Positions 25,510 through 34,404 are shown, counted from the stretch's first letter. The stretch is DNA of 64,000 bases from Candidatus Dormiibacterota bacterium (GCA_003151935.1 PLYZ01000044.1:1-64000); one strand, 5' to 3'. Translations and numbers: made by a program. The notes: a model not told the origin generated them from the sequence alone.

Positions 25510-28209
25510 TCAGCGCGATCCTATAGGCGGTCTGGATGCGCCAGGCTCGAGCCGGATCCTGGCATCGACGACCACCGCTCCCGCAGTGTGCACGACGAGC
25601 GGGTTGAGGTCCATCTCCGCGACTTCGGGATGAGCCTCCACCAGGGCGCTCACCCGGAGCAGCACGTCTTCCAGCGCGGCCACGTCCGCGCGCGGGGCGC
25701 CGCGGTAGCCATCGAGTTGAGGAAATGTCTTCAGCGACCGGACCATGCGGTCCGCGTCGCCCTTCGTGATGGGGGTGATCCGGACCGCCACGTCCTTCAA
25801 CAGCTCTGTTGCAGTGCCGCCGGCCCCGCATGCGAGCACGGGTCCGAAGTGCTGGTCCTGGACCACTCCGACCAGCATCTCGACGCCATCCGGCACCATC
25901 GGCTGGACCTGGAAGCCGGAGACATGGTGCCCGGCGGCTTCCAGGGCGTCGGCCATTTGAGTGGCGGCGTGTTCCACCTGGCTCGCCCCTCTGAGATGCA
26001 GGCGAACGGCCCCGGCATCCGACTTGTGCAGAACTCCTGTCGCGACGGCCTTCAAAGCGATCTCCTCTCCCATCCGCTCGGCCTCACGGCCGGCTTGATC
26101 GGGAGAGCTCGCCTGACGGGTTTCGACGAACGTGATCCCGTAGCAGGTCAGCAGCTCGGAGACCGCGGACGCCTCCAGCCACCCTGCCCCGGACGCGAGG
26201 GCGGCCGCGATGATCCCAGCCGCGCGATCGCCGTCGATGCCGCCGATCTGGGTGACCGTCTCTTCGGGCGCTGAACGCCAGGCGCCGTAGCGGGCGACCA
26301 GGCTCAATGCACGTGCGGCCTCCTCGGGGAACGGGTAGTGCGGAATCCGGACACCGCATGCCTCGATCACGCGCGGTGCGGCCTGCTTCGACATGAACAC
26401 GCTGAGCACGGGGATCGCGCGGGACAGGGCGGCGGCGGCTCGATGGATCGCGCGCACAACCTCTGTGCCTTTTGTGATCAGCGGCGGCGTGAAGATCACG
26501 ATGATGGCGTCGATCTCCTCGCAAGCGGCCAGAACCGAGATCGCCCGCTCGTAGTCTTCGCCATTCGCGGCCGCCAGCATGTCGACCGGATTGCCGGTCG
26601 ACCCTGCAGCGGGCATGGAAGCAGCCAGCGCCTTGCGAACGACCTCCGGAAGGGGCGGCACGACAAGACCGTTGGCCTCGCAAGCGTCGGCACACAGAAT
26701 CGCCGGACCGCCCGCATTGGTCAAGATGGCGACCCGGTTGCCCACGGCCAGGGGTTGGCTGCCCAGAAGCAGCGCGGCATCGAACAGCTCCGCCAGGGTG
26801 TCGGTCCGGATCACGCCGGCTTGCTGGAAAAGAGCATCCACTGTGATGTCGGAGGCAGACAACAGCGCGCCCGTGTGGGAGGAGGTGGCCCTGTTGCCGG
26901 CCTGAGTGCGCCCGCCCTTCACAACCAGGATGGGCTTCGACCGGCTCACTCGTCGCGCGACACGCGCGAACTTGCGCGGATTTCCGAAGGACTCGAGGTA
27001 CAGCATGATCACGTCCGTCTGGGGGTCGCCCTCCCAGTACTGCATGAAGTCGTTGCCGGACAGGTCGGCCTTGTTGCCGACCGACACGAAAGACGAGAGA
27101 CCGGAACCCATAGCCTGAGCGCGAGCCATCACCGCCAGACCGAGGCCGCCGCTCTGCGAGAGAAAGCCGATGCGGCCAGGGACGGGCTTGTCAGGCGCGA
27201 ATGTCGCATCGAGGCTCACCTCCGGCGCGCTGTTGATCACGCCCATGCAGTTGGGGCCCACCAGCCGCATGCCGACCTGGCGGCAGATCTCGACCAGCTC
27301 ACGCTGAAGGCCGGCGCCTTCGGGCCCGGCTTCGGCAAATCCGGCAGAGATCACAACAAGTCCGCGGACTCCTTTCTGGGCGCACTCGCGGGCGACCGTC
27401 GCGACCACCGCGGCGGGAACCGTGACCACCGCCATCTCCACGTCGCCGGGAATTGCCAGCACCGAGGGATAGGAGGGAACGCCTTCGATCTCGGTCGCGG
27501 CGGGGTTCACCGGATATAGAGGGCCGTGGTATCCGTACGCGACGAGGTTGTGTACGACGGCGGCGCCGATGCTTCCGGCCTGCCGCGACGCGCCGATCAC
27601 AGCCACGGACCGCGGCGCAAGCAGGTGGGTCACGGCTGCTACCGCCGCCAGCCGTTCGCGGTCTTCGAACTGGCGGATCCCATCGGGGCCGATCTTGGTC
27701 GGCAGGTCAGCGTGCACCTCGCCCGGTGTAGACCGGGCGTGCACCGGAAAGCCGCTCTCACGGAGCATCTGGAGCATCCGGTGGTTCTCCGGCCGGACCA
27801 CCGCCTCGAACATGTCGAACCCGGCGGTGGCTGCGGCCTCCGCCAGCTGGCCAAGCAGGATCGTGCCCAGGCCCCGACCCTGGTAGGCGTCGGCCACAGC
27901 CAGCGCCATCTCAGCTTTTCGCGGCGCGATCTCGACGTACATCGCGTGTCCGACGATCTGAGCCATCGCACCTGCCACAGCTACGAGGCCGTAGTTGGAC
28001 GTGTAGTTGACGTTGACCATTCTTTGAATCGACGAGTCCGCATTGGCGACGGCCGCGAAGAACCTGAAGACACGGGATTCCAGCGACAGGATCGAGAAGA
28101 AGCGACCGAGCTCGACGGCATCTTCGACGCGCACCGGCCTGATGGTCAGCGTCGACCCATCGCGCAAGACGACCGTCGCCTCGCGATGGGCGGGGTATGC
28201 CGCCGTCAC
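25510..28209 (-). CDS. GNAT acetyltransferase fused to ADP-forming acyl-CoA synthetase
   Basis: An 899-residue fusion. Residues about 15-185 form a GNAT domain (acetyl-CoA loop AYQGRGLGTILL). Then come the CoA-binding domain (VAVIGASRQAGSIG), the succinyl-CoA-ligase-like domain with GPNCMGVIN and the SHTGAL site (candidate phospho-His), and an ATP-grasp domain (ALKAVATGVLHKSDAGAV). This is the Pat/PatZ protein-lysine acetyltransferase architecture with the GNAT domain at the N-terminus. The retained His would also allow NDP-forming acetyl-CoA synthetase chemistry. GTG start overlaps the GGDEF-gene stop (GTGA), so it is the third gene of a Usp-GGDEF-Pat operon. Confidence 0.88.
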   Translation of the reverse strand: MTAAYPAHREATVVLRDGSTLTIRPVRVEDAVELGRFFSILSLESRVFRFFAAVANADSSIQRMVNVNYTSNYGLVAVAGAMAQIVGHAMYVEIAPRKAEMALAVADAYQGRGLGTILLGQLAEAAATAGFDMFEAVVRPENHRMLQMLRESGFPVHARSTPGEVHADLPTKIGPDGIRQFEDRERLAAVAAVTHLLAPRSVAVIGASRQAGSIGAAVVHNLVAYGYHGPLYPVNPAATEIEGVPSYPSVLAIPGDVEMAVVTVPAAVVATVARECAQKGVRGLVVISAGFAEAGPEGAGLQRELVEICRQVGMRLVGPNCMGVINSAPEVSLDATFAPDKPVPGRIGFLSQSGGLGLAVMARAQAMGSGLSSFVSVGNKADLSGNDFMQYWEGDPQTDVIMLYLESFGNPRKFARVARRVSRSKPILVVKGGRTQAGNRATSSHTGALLSASDITVDALFQQAGVIRTDTLAELFDAALLLGSQPLAVGNRVAILTNAGGPAILCADACEANGLVVPPLPEVVRKALAASMPAAGSTGNPVDMLAAANGEDYERAISVLAACEEIDAIIVIFTPPLITKGTEVVRAIHRAAAALSRAIPVLSVFMSKQAAPRVIEACGVRIPHYPFPEEAARALSLVARYGAWRSAPEETVTQIGGIDGDRAAGIIAAALASGAGWLEASAVSELLTCYGITFVETRQASSPDQAGREAERMGEEIALKAVATGVLHKSDAGAVRLHLRGASQVEHAATQMADALEAAGHHVSGFQVQPMVPDGVEMLVGVVQDQHFGPVLACGAGGTATELLKDVAVRITPITKGDADRMVRSLKTFPQLDGYRGAPRADVAALEDVLLRVSALVEAHPEVAEMDLNPLVVHTAGAVVVDARIRLEPGASRPPIGSR

Positions 28210-29234
28210 TGCGTCAGCATGCGCGATCTGCGCGGTCGATCAACCCGCGATGGCCCTGGTCCGTGCGGGCGCATTGCGGCCGCCCGTACATGCCGGCCGA
28301 CGAAGGCGAGGCCCCCACCTTGTCGCTTGGCCGTGTACAGGGCGAGGTCCGCGTGACGCATCAGCTCATCAGGGTGCGTGCCATCGTCCGGGAACAACGC
28401 CATGCCGGCGGATAGGCCCACCTCGATTTGCTTACCATCGATCGAATAGTTCCGTGCAACAGAGCGAAGCAGCGACCTGACCCTGCGGACAGCCGCTCCC
28501 GAACCGGCGACGTGGGGCAGGATCCAGGCAAACTCGTCGCCGCCTATCCGGGCCACTGTGTCCGTCGACCGAAGGCCGGCCTCGAGGTGGGCCGCAAGCC
28601 GGCGGAGGATGAGATCGCCGGCGACGTGGCCGAACGCATCGTTGACGGTCTTGAACCCGTCGAGGTCGAGCATCACGACGGCGACGGGCCGGCGGTCGCG
28701 TTTGAAGCCGAGCATCGCCTGATTCAGGCGGTCAAAGAAAAGAGTTCGATTGGCGAGCCCTGTCAGGGGATCGTGGAGCGCCCTGTGCTCCAGGTCGCGT
28801 TCCAATCTTTTCCGTTCGGTCGCATCGCGTATCGCTGCGACGGTCTGCATGCTGCCGGGCCGCCCGATCGAGCCGAGGGCGATGTCTACCACAAATTCCG
28901 AGCCGTCCTTCCGCCTCAGGCGGAAATCGTTAGCGGCGGACCCCATGGGTCTCGGTTTTGGTCTGACGGAGTAATTGAGGCGCCAGTCACGGTGCCTCGC
29001 GCGAAGGCTCGGCGGCACGAGCACCTCGACGGGACGTCCCAACAGCTCGTTGCGTCGGTATCCGGTCAGCTGTTCTGCCTGCCGGTTGGCGTAGACGATC
29101 CGGCCCATCTGGTTGACGACCACCACCCCGTCTGGAAGCGATTCCAGCACGGCCGTCTCCAACAACGCCGGCGAGACGCGGGGCCGGCCTTCAATCCGCG
29201 TCTCGCCCCCGGGAACACCCAGAAGCCGAACCAA
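28206..29234 (-). CDS. PAS-GGDEF diguanylate cyclase
   Basis: About 342 residues from TTG 29234, ten bases after the Usp stop. The start is uncertain, because the frame is open to 29390 inside the Usp gene. The PAS domain (ESLPDGVVVVNQMGRIVYAN) is followed by a PAC-like segment and a GGDEF domain with the intact signature RIGGDEFAW and the DPLTGLANRTLF entry motif, so active c-di-GMP synthesis is expected. No membrane helix or EAL domain. It lies between a Usp gene and the GNAT-synthetase fusion, suggesting control by the DosR-like box at 29795. Confidence 0.85.
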   Translation of the reverse strand: MVRLLGVPGGETRIEGRPRVSPALLETAVLESLPDGVVVVNQMGRIVYANRQAEQLTGYRRNELLGRPVEVLVPPSLRARHRDWRLNYSVRPKPRPMGSAANDFRLRRKDGSEFVVDIALGSIGRPGSMQTVAAIRDATERKRLERDLEHRALHDPLTGLANRTLFFDRLNQAMLGFKRDRRPVAVVMLDLDGFKTVNDAFGHVAGDLILRRLAAHLEAGLRSTDTVARIGGDEFAWILPHVAGSGAAVRRVRSLLRSVARNYSIDGKQIEVGLSAGMALFPDDGTHPDELMRHADLALYTAKRQGGGLAFVGRHVRAAAMRPHGPGPSRVDRPRRSRMLTQ

Positions 29235-29244
29235 GGGTGGCGTC

Positions 29245-29712
29245 TCAGTCCCTGGACGAAGGCACCAGATCGTTGGTGACAGGCGCGCTCTTGATTGACG
29301 GCCTGACCACCAGGACTGAGATGCCGGCTGCCTGCATGACCTTGTGCGTGACGCTGCCGAGCAAGAGCCCCTGTACGTCGGATAGGCCACGCGAGCCCAT
29401 CACGATGAGGTCGATCCCGTTCGCCTCAGCGGTTTCGACGATGGCCTTCGCGACGTGCCCAGCGGCCATGTCGCGAACCTGACCCTTGGCAGCGAGACCC
29501 AGATCGCGCAGCTTCTTCACGGCGTCGCCGACCATGCCTGCCGCCCCGGCGGGCGTCTCGAGTGAGTAGATGACAGCGCGGCCCTTGTCGTGCTCGCTCA
29601 CGTGCAGGACAAAGATCTCGCTGTCGAACTTCCTTGCCACCTCGATCGCGACAGGCAGCACCTCCTGCGAATATGTGGAACCGTCGATGGCGACCAATAT
29701 GTGTTTGAACAT
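29245..29712 (-). CDS. Universal stress protein, single domain
   Basis: A 155-residue UspA-fold protein. It begins MFKHILVAIDGSTYSQEVLP and has the ATP-binding signature VMGSRGLSDVQGLLLGS (G-2x-G-9x-G pattern). ATG 29712 has a GGAGG ribosome site about nine bases upstream; a longer open frame is rejected. First gene of an operon with the GGDEF and GNAT-synthetase genes. A DosR-like box lies 82 bases upstream and is shared with the divergent cytochrome b operon. Confidence 0.9.
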   Translation of the reverse strand: MFKHILVAIDGSTYSQEVLPVAIEVARKFDSEIFVLHVSEHDKGRAVIYSLETPAGAAGMVGDAVKKLRDLGLAAKGQVRDMAAGHVAKAIVETAEANGIDLIVMGSRGLSDVQGLLLGSVTHKVMQAAGISVLVVRPSIKSAPVTNDLVPSSRD

Positions 29713-29794
29713 CTCAAAGCCCTCCAGCCCGGAATACCCCAAGCTTGAGACCAACACGCTGTGCGAGGCTAGGGCCGGGGTCCCCATCTGAGTA

Positions 29795-29808
29795 GGGTCT
29801 TCAGGCCC
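29795..29808. promoter_or_regulatory. DosR-like box, GGGTCTTCAGGCCC
   Basis: Perfect match to GGGnCnnnnGnCCC. On the other strand it reads AGGGCC-TGAA-GACCCT, close to the site at 34405 (AGGGCC-AAAG-GACCCC). It lies 65 bases upstream of the cytochrome b operon and 82 upstream of the Usp operon. A second imperfect copy, AGGGCCGGGGTCCCC, is at 29771-29785 with one base less spacing. Confidence 0.55.
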
Positions 29809-29873
29809 TGTTGACACTTGTGCTCCGCGGGTTCAAATTGACGCCAACGCAAAACGTCCTAAAGGAGAAACGT

Positions 29874-30026
29874 ATGGATACGCCGGCGACTTACTTTCAC
29901 TGGGGCTTTATCCTTATCTCGGTTCCCAACCTACTCGTGATCGCGGGAATGATCGTTCTCTTTGCGATCGCACTCATCGCACCGTTCCCACACGCTGAGG
30001 GGGACGACGATGGCGGTAACAAATAG
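29874..30026 (+). CDS. 50-residue single-helix membrane protein of cytochrome b operon
   Basis: Begins MDTPATYFHWGF at ATG 29874, preceded by a strong AAAGGAG site. Residues about 12-38 form one hydrophobic helix and the C-terminus is acidic (HAEGDDDGGNK). Its 3' end overlaps the cytochrome b gene by 17 bases, indicating translational coupling. It is probably a small subunit of the same membrane complex. I do not recognise a family. Confidence 0.75.
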   Translation: MDTPATYFHWGFILISVPNLLVIAGMIVLFAIALIAPFPHAEGDDDGGNK

Positions 30027-30675
30027 CCCTCAAGGGGCAGACCCCGGCGCGGCGGCCCGGCCAGAGTCCAACAGCTGGACGCTGCGCCTCCGTCAGGCGA
30101 TCGACCGACATCTCCCGATGGACCACCTGCTCCCCGACCGGCAGCCCTACTACGTCGGTTCGTGGGTCTACGTTTTCGGCGTCGTCACGATCGCGGCGTT
30201 GGCCTGGGTGATCGCCAGCGGCGTCGTCCTGTCGTTCATGGGACCGCAGTGGTGGCACGACTCAAGGGTCGGCCACTTCTTCAACAGCCTCCACTTCTGG
30301 TCCGTTCAGCTGTTCTTCATCTTCATGGTCCTGCACCTCTGGGGCCAGTACTTCATGGCCGGATGGCGCAGTGGTCGCGCGGCGACCTGGATGATCGGAG
30401 TGATCATCTTTGGAACAAGCATCCTCACCGCCTTCACCGGCTACCTGTCTCAGCAAAACTTCGCGTCGCAGTTCATCGCCATCAACGCCAAGGACGCGAT
30501 GAACGGCGCCGGCATCGGAGCTTTCTTCAACGTTTTGAACTTCGGCCAGATGTATGGGCTGCACGTGATGCTGCTGCCGATCGGGATCACGATCCTCGTG
30601 GTCGCGCACATCGTCATGGTGCGCACGCGCGGCGTTGTGAAACCGATCGACCCCGAAGGAGGCGCACGGCCATGA
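30010..30675 (+). CDS. Cytochrome b, N-terminal (b6-like) type
   Basis: A 221-residue membrane protein from ATG 30010 (ribosome site GAGGGGG). It has four helices of the cytochrome b/b6 core. Two helices carry the bis-histidine heme ligands: SLHFWSV to VLHLW (H-x13-H) and YGLHVML to VVAHIVM (H-x14-H), the spacing seen in cytochrome b6. The loop GYLSQQNFAS replaces the usual quinol-site region. No Rieske protein, cytochrome c1/f or separate C-terminal cytochrome b subunit is nearby. It may move electrons between quinone and an unknown partner. Stop overlaps the next start (ATGA). Confidence 0.87.
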   Translation: MAVTNSPQGADPGAAARPESNSWTLRLRQAIDRHLPMDHLLPDRQPYYVGSWVYVFGVVTIAALAWVIASGVVLSFMGPQWWHDSRVGHFFNSLHFWSVQLFFIFMVLHLWGQYFMAGWRSGRAATWMIGVIIFGTSILTAFTGYLSQQNFASQFIAINAKDAMNGAGIGAFFNVLNFGQMYGLHVMLLPIGITILVVAHIVMVRTRGVVKPIDPEGGARP

Positions 30676-31655
30676 AATCGATGGGCGCGACTCAAGAGGA
30701 GTACTACCGCGGCGTGCGAATGGAGCGCTACGACCTCGTGAAGGAGCTCGTCATAGCCGTTGTGGCAGTCGGCGTCATCGCTTTGATCGGCGCCGCCGTG
30801 CTGTCCTCGCCCGATGTGGCGCCGGTGACGATCGCGACCTGGTCGCAGGCGGACCCGGTGGACTTCGTGACCACCGCCACCGGGGAGCTCGCAGGCTCGA
30901 GCACGAGCGCCGGTTACGGCGCCCCCTACAACTCGGCGGGTCCAGGCCAGAGCTGGGGGCCGATCGCCCCACAGAGCTGGTTTGGAGTGCGTATACCCAT
31001 CGATTCCGCCAACGCATTCGTGATCCAGCCGCTGCAGCGGGCGAGCTTCAGCAATACGACCCTGGGCACAGCGCTCAGCACCTGGCAGAACGCCACAGCC
31101 GATCAGCAGACCACATGGCTGGACGCGTATTCGAAGGCACTCGTCGATGCAACCGTAAGCGACGGCGCGGTGGCCGTTGCTGACGGCGACTATGGCCCGC
31201 TGCCGGTGATGATGTCCAACCTGGTCGGGATCGCCCAGGCGGGTGGGCTCGATGGATTGCTCGTGATCAACGGGCGGTTCTACCAGACCGACTACACGCA
31301 GCCCCTGCTCTTCATGGGCGACGGCGGCTATCTCGCGGGGCTTGCCGACCAGGCGCATCTGACGGGCAGCCTGTGGGGAATGATGAACGAGACCGGCCAG
31401 TACCCCGGCCAGACCTGGCTGTGGCTCTACACGATGTGGTACCAGGTGTTTCCCTTCAACAGCGACACAGGATTCATCGGCGTGAATGCGGGCAACGCTG
31501 ACCTCGGGATCATCATCCTCATGACGCTGCTCACCGTAGCGCTGGCCCTCGTGCCGTTCATTCCGTTCCTGCGCGACATTCCGCGCTGGATCCCCATCCA
31601 CCGCTTGATCTGGCGCCAGTACTACGCCCCACGCAAGGGTGCGGCTCGCACCTAG
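30672..31655 (+). CDS. Large exported-domain membrane partner of cytochrome b, unknown family
   Basis: A 327-residue protein from ATG 30672. One helix lies near residues 24-45 and another near 278-300. Between them sits an approximately 230-residue domain, predicted outside the membrane, with many Gly/Ala/Thr and a WLWLYTMWYQVFPF stretch near its end. There is no Cys at all, so no CxxCH heme and no Rieske cluster. The C-terminus (DIPRWIPIHRLIWRQYY) is basic and cytoplasmic. It takes the place a cytochrome b C-terminal subunit would have, but I see no similarity to it. Function unknown; tight coupling to cytochrome b implies a complex. Confidence 0.8.
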   Translation: MKSMGATQEEYYRGVRMERYDLVKELVIAVVAVGVIALIGAAVLSSPDVAPVTIATWSQADPVDFVTTATGELAGSSTSAGYGAPYNSAGPGQSWGPIAPQSWFGVRIPIDSANAFVIQPLQRASFSNTTLGTALSTWQNATADQQTTWLDAYSKALVDATVSDGAVAVADGDYGPLPVMMSNLVGIAQAGGLDGLLVINGRFYQTDYTQPLLFMGDGGYLAGLADQAHLTGSLWGMMNETGQYPGQTWLWLYTMWYQVFPFNSDTGFIGVNAGNADLGIIILMTLLTVALALVPFIPFLRDIPRWIPIHRLIWRQYYAPRKGAART

Positions 31656-31680
31656 AGATTCTTTTCACCAAACCACCCGC

Positions 31681-31710
31681 AAGGGGCCGCGCCGGCGGCC
31701 CCTTTATTTC
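31681..31710 (+). terminator. Rho-independent terminator
   Basis: A 10-base perfect stem (AAGGGGCCGC with GCGGCCCCTT, loop GCCG) is followed by TATTTC, 25 bases after the cytochrome b operon. Confidence 0.88.
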
Positions 31711-31726
31711 TGGTACCGGGCCCTGG

Positions 31727-32044
31727 CTACTTGGTAGGGGTGGTCTTCTGGCGCAGCGCCTTGTCCAGCTCGTCGCCGACCTCGCGAAGGGTTCCTCCCA
31801 GCGCAGCTCCAAACGATCGCGCCGCCTGCTTCGTGGTGGCCCGAACCTCCGGGTCGCTGGTGGCCTTATCAAGGGATTCAAAGAACTTCTCAGCGGCCTG
31901 CCCGATCTGCCGCAGCGCGCTGTTGATCTCGGCGGTTTCCTTCTCGTGATCCGCCGCCTTGTAATGGCGGTTGAGCTCGCTCGCGAGCGATCTCATGTCC
32001 GCCTGGAAACGGTTCCACGACTCCTTCGTATTCGTGTCTGTCAT
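31727..32044 (-). CDS. Small helical cytoplasmic protein
   Basis: A 105-residue, highly charged, alpha-helical protein with no membrane segment. ATG 32044 has an AAAGGAG site. Segments such as SWNRFQADMRSLASELNRHY and EINSALRQIGQAAEKFFESL suggest coiled coils. Similar short helical proteins occur in actinobacteria and chloroflexi without assigned function. A longer open frame upstream is rejected because the ribosome site and helical pattern begin here. Confidence 0.75.
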   Translation of the reverse strand: MTDTNTKESWNRFQADMRSLASELNRHYKAADHEKETAEINSALRQIGQAAEKFFESLDKATSDPEVRATTKQAARSFGAALGGTLREVGDELDKALRQKTTPTK

Positions 32045-32200
32045 TGGTTCGATCTCCTTTGACTCAAGGTTACGCAGGCGCTGCAGCGTCCGCATGTGCG
32101 CAATGACCTGCATTTTCCAGGCCCATGTCCTCGGGCGCTTTCGCCGCCGAAGGCGCATCGTTATGGTCATCCCGAAGCCTTGCGAGAAATAGAGAGCTGA

Positions 32201-32581
32201 ATGAACGACGAGACCAGCGGCCGGCGGACTCCAATCCGGACGCGTTATCGCAACCGGGGTTGTGGATGCGGCGGCGGTGGTTTCATCTTCGTGCTGACCG
32301 TGGGCATCCTTTTGAGTCTCTTTAACGTAGGCATTGGAATCGGCTTGTCGGCGCGCATCCCGTTCACCCAGAGCAACCTCACGGTGGCCGGCGCGGTGGG
32401 CGCGAAGAGCAAGGCCGTCGCGGCCCTGCCCAGCTATACCGACGGGCGCCTGGGCGGGAACCAGAACCTCTTTAACAACTCGACGACGATGACCATCGGC
32501 CCGGCCGAAGGCGCCGCGCTGGTGATTCTCGGCAGGCAGGACGATGCGCCAGCAATCGACCTGCACCTGGACATTCGATAA
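32201..32581 (+). CDS. Small membrane-anchored protein of unknown function
   Basis: A 126-residue protein from ATG 32201. A basic N-terminus ends in a Cys/Gly run (NRGCGCGGGGF). One helix follows (FIFVLTVGILLSLFNVGIGIG), then an approximately 80-residue polar domain probably outside the cell. There is no strong ribosome site. It precedes a universal stress gene by 25 bases on the same strand, so they are probably co-transcribed. The family is not recognised. Confidence 0.55.
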   Translation: MNDETSGRRTPIRTRYRNRGCGCGGGGFIFVLTVGILLSLFNVGIGIGLSARIPFTQSNLTVAGAVGAKSKAVAALPSYTDGRLGGNQNLFNNSTTMTIGPAEGAALVILGRQDDAPAIDLHLDIR

Positions 32582-32606
32582 AGCCGGTGGTTTAGGAGGC
32601 ACACAT

Positions 32607-33107
32607 ATGGCGACCAGGCGTTCGGGCATCAGGCGGATCGTCGTAGGCGTAGACGGTTCGGAGCATTCGGACGCGGCCGTCGAGTGGGCTGCTCGGATGG
32701 CGAAGGGCATGGGCTCCGAGGTGGTCGCCGTGTTTGCGATCGCACCGCCCATCTACTTCGATACCGCTTACAACGCTCCGGTCGAGCTCGCGCAGTTCGA
32801 CCCGGAATGGCGGGCCGAGATGAAGAAGGAATTCGAACACGACTGGTGCAAGCGGCTTCGAGCTGCCGGAGTCAAATACCGCACCGTGATGGAGGATGGG
32901 CGGCCCGCTTCGGTGCTGGCGGCTGTCGGTGACAAGGTTGACGCGGACCTGATCGTCGTCGGTCGCAGAGGCCGCGGCGGGATCGCTGAGCTGGTGCTCG
33001 GAAGTGTGAGCCACGAGCTGGTCATGCACTCCAAGCGTCCAGTCCTCGTCATTTCAGGTCCGGTGCAAGGACAGGTCACGATTGGGTCGAAGCGTCGACG
33101 GACCTAG
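32607..33107 (+). CDS. Universal stress protein
   Basis: A 166-residue single UspA domain from ATG 32607 with an AGGAGG ribosome site. It shows RIVVGVDGSEHSDAAVEWA at the N-terminus and VVGRRGRGGIAELVLGSVSH with the G-2x-G-9x-G(S) ATP-binding pattern. An insertion around residues 50-75 (PPIYFDTAYNAP) is typical of actinobacterial Usp. Third Usp gene of the stress region; no clear DosR-like box directly upstream. Confidence 0.9.
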   Translation: MATRRSGIRRIVVGVDGSEHSDAAVEWAARMAKGMGSEVVAVFAIAPPIYFDTAYNAPVELAQFDPEWRAEMKKEFEHDWCKRLRAAGVKYRTVMEDGRPASVLAAVGDKVDADLIVVGRRGRGGIAELVLGSVSHELVMHSKRPVLVISGPVQGQVTIGSKRRRT

Positions 33108-33175
33108 ATGAGGGACGGCGGCGGGGCCGCCGAGGCCATGAGCACAGAGGTGTTGCGCGTTAGCGCGGTGGCCTG

Positions 33176-33211
33176 AAAGAAGACGGAGCGCGCCGGTGAT
33201 CGGCGCGCTCC
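33176..33211 (-). terminator. Rho-independent terminator
   Basis: A perfect 11-base stem (33185-33195 with 33201-33211, loop GTGAT) is followed on the minus strand by GTCTTCTTTC, just past the alcohol dehydrogenase stop. It may also serve the convergent Usp gene. Confidence 0.8.
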
Positions 33212-33221
33212 GAGTGCGAAC

Positions 33222-34313
33222 CTAAACCGCTGTCGTGATTCCGACCTTCGACTTCGTCTCGGTGGAAACCTCAGTTCCCTTGAGTACGACTTTGAGCGCG
33301 TGGGTCTTGGCCGCATCGCCAAAGACGTCGTACGCCTGCATGGCCTCGTCCATCGCGAAGTGATGGGTGGCCAGCACCGTCGGGTCCAGCTTGCCGCCCT
33401 CGATCAGGGATAGGAGCTGCGGGATGGTGCGGGTGTCGACCAGCCCGGTGGTAATGGTGACGTCCTTGATCCAGAGCTTCTCGAGGTGGAGCGTCGCGGG
33501 CTTGCCGTGTACGCCCACGTTGGCCAAGGTTCCGCCGGCACGGATCAGCTCCGCGGCCAGCTCGAACGTCGCCGGAATTCCGACCGCCTCGACCGCAACA
33601 TCTGCGCCAAGGCCGCGCGTCAGCTTGAGGACCTGCTTCACCGCATCTTCGCGGCCGTTGTTGATGGTCACGTCAGCGCCGAACTCCTTCGCCTTCGCGA
33701 GACGGCCGTCATCGAGGTCGATCACCACGATGTGAGCCGGGGAGTAGAGCTTGGCGGTCATGACCGCGGCCAGGCCGACCGGACCCGCCCCAACGATGGC
33801 GACAGTGTCTCCCGGTCGCACTCTGCCGTTCTGGACGCCAACCTCGAAAGAGGTCGGAAGGATGTCGGACAGGAACAGGACCTGCTCATCAGTGAGCCCC
33901 GATGGCACCTTGTAGAGCGAGTTGTCCGCAAATGGGACCCGTGCGTACTCCGCCTGCAGTCCGTTGATCAGATGTCCGAAGATCCAGCCTCCGCCGCCGG
34001 TGCATTGGCCGTAGCGGGCCTCTTTGCAGAACCGACAGCTGCCGCACGCCGTGATGCAAGAAATCAGGACGTGATCGCCGATCTGGAAGTTGCTGACCGC
34101 AGCCCCTGTCTCGACGATGGTTCCAACGGCCTCGTGGCCAAGGATTGTGCCTGGCTTCACCGCGGGCACGTCGCCCTTGAGGATGTGCAGATCCGAGCCG
34201 CAAATCGTCGCGGTGTCGATTTTCACGATGGCGTCAGTGGGCGCCTGGATGGTGGGGTTGGGGACGGTGTCCCAGGACCGCTGTCCGGGACCGTGATAGA
34301 CGAGAGCTTTCAT
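33222..34313 (-). CDS. Zinc-dependent alcohol dehydrogenase
   Basis: A 363-residue medium-chain NAD(P)-dependent dehydrogenase from ATG 34313 (AAAGGA site). Catalytic zinc ligands are in ICGSDLHI and GHEAVG. Structural-zinc cysteines are in CGSCRFCKEARYGQC, the Rossmann motif is VGAGPVGLAA, and the acidic D after the second strand (IDLDDGR) favours NAD. Sequence features such as GGGGWIFGHLINGLQAEYARVP resemble isopropanol/butanediol-type and threonine-dehydrogenase-like members. A perfect DosR-like box lies 91 bases upstream, hinting at hypoxic redox balancing. Confidence 0.9.
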   Translation of the reverse strand: MKALVYHGPGQRSWDTVPNPTIQAPTDAIVKIDTATICGSDLHILKGDVPAVKPGTILGHEAVGTIVETGAAVSNFQIGDHVLISCITACGSCRFCKEARYGQCTGGGGWIFGHLINGLQAEYARVPFADNSLYKVPSGLTDEQVLFLSDILPTSFEVGVQNGRVRPGDTVAIVGAGPVGLAAVMTAKLYSPAHIVVIDLDDGRLAKAKEFGADVTINNGREDAVKQVLKLTRGLGADVAVEAVGIPATFELAAELIRAGGTLANVGVHGKPATLHLEKLWIKDVTITTGLVDTRTIPQLLSLIEGGKLDPTVLATHHFAMDEAMQAYDVFGDAAKTHALKVVLKGTEVSTETKSKVGITTAV

Positions 34314-34404
34314 GGTCATTTCCTTTTGTTGCTCGAAATGGACTGGGCCGGCGCCGTCGGACGGCACCGGTATAAAGGCTGGCCTCATGCCTGGGTTCCA
34401 TCGA

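Noticed and set aside
29771-29785. Second DosR-like box, AGGGCCGGGGTCCCC
   Set aside because: The half-sites are one base too close for the GGGnCnnnnGnCCC spacing; noted only as a possible degenerate copy.
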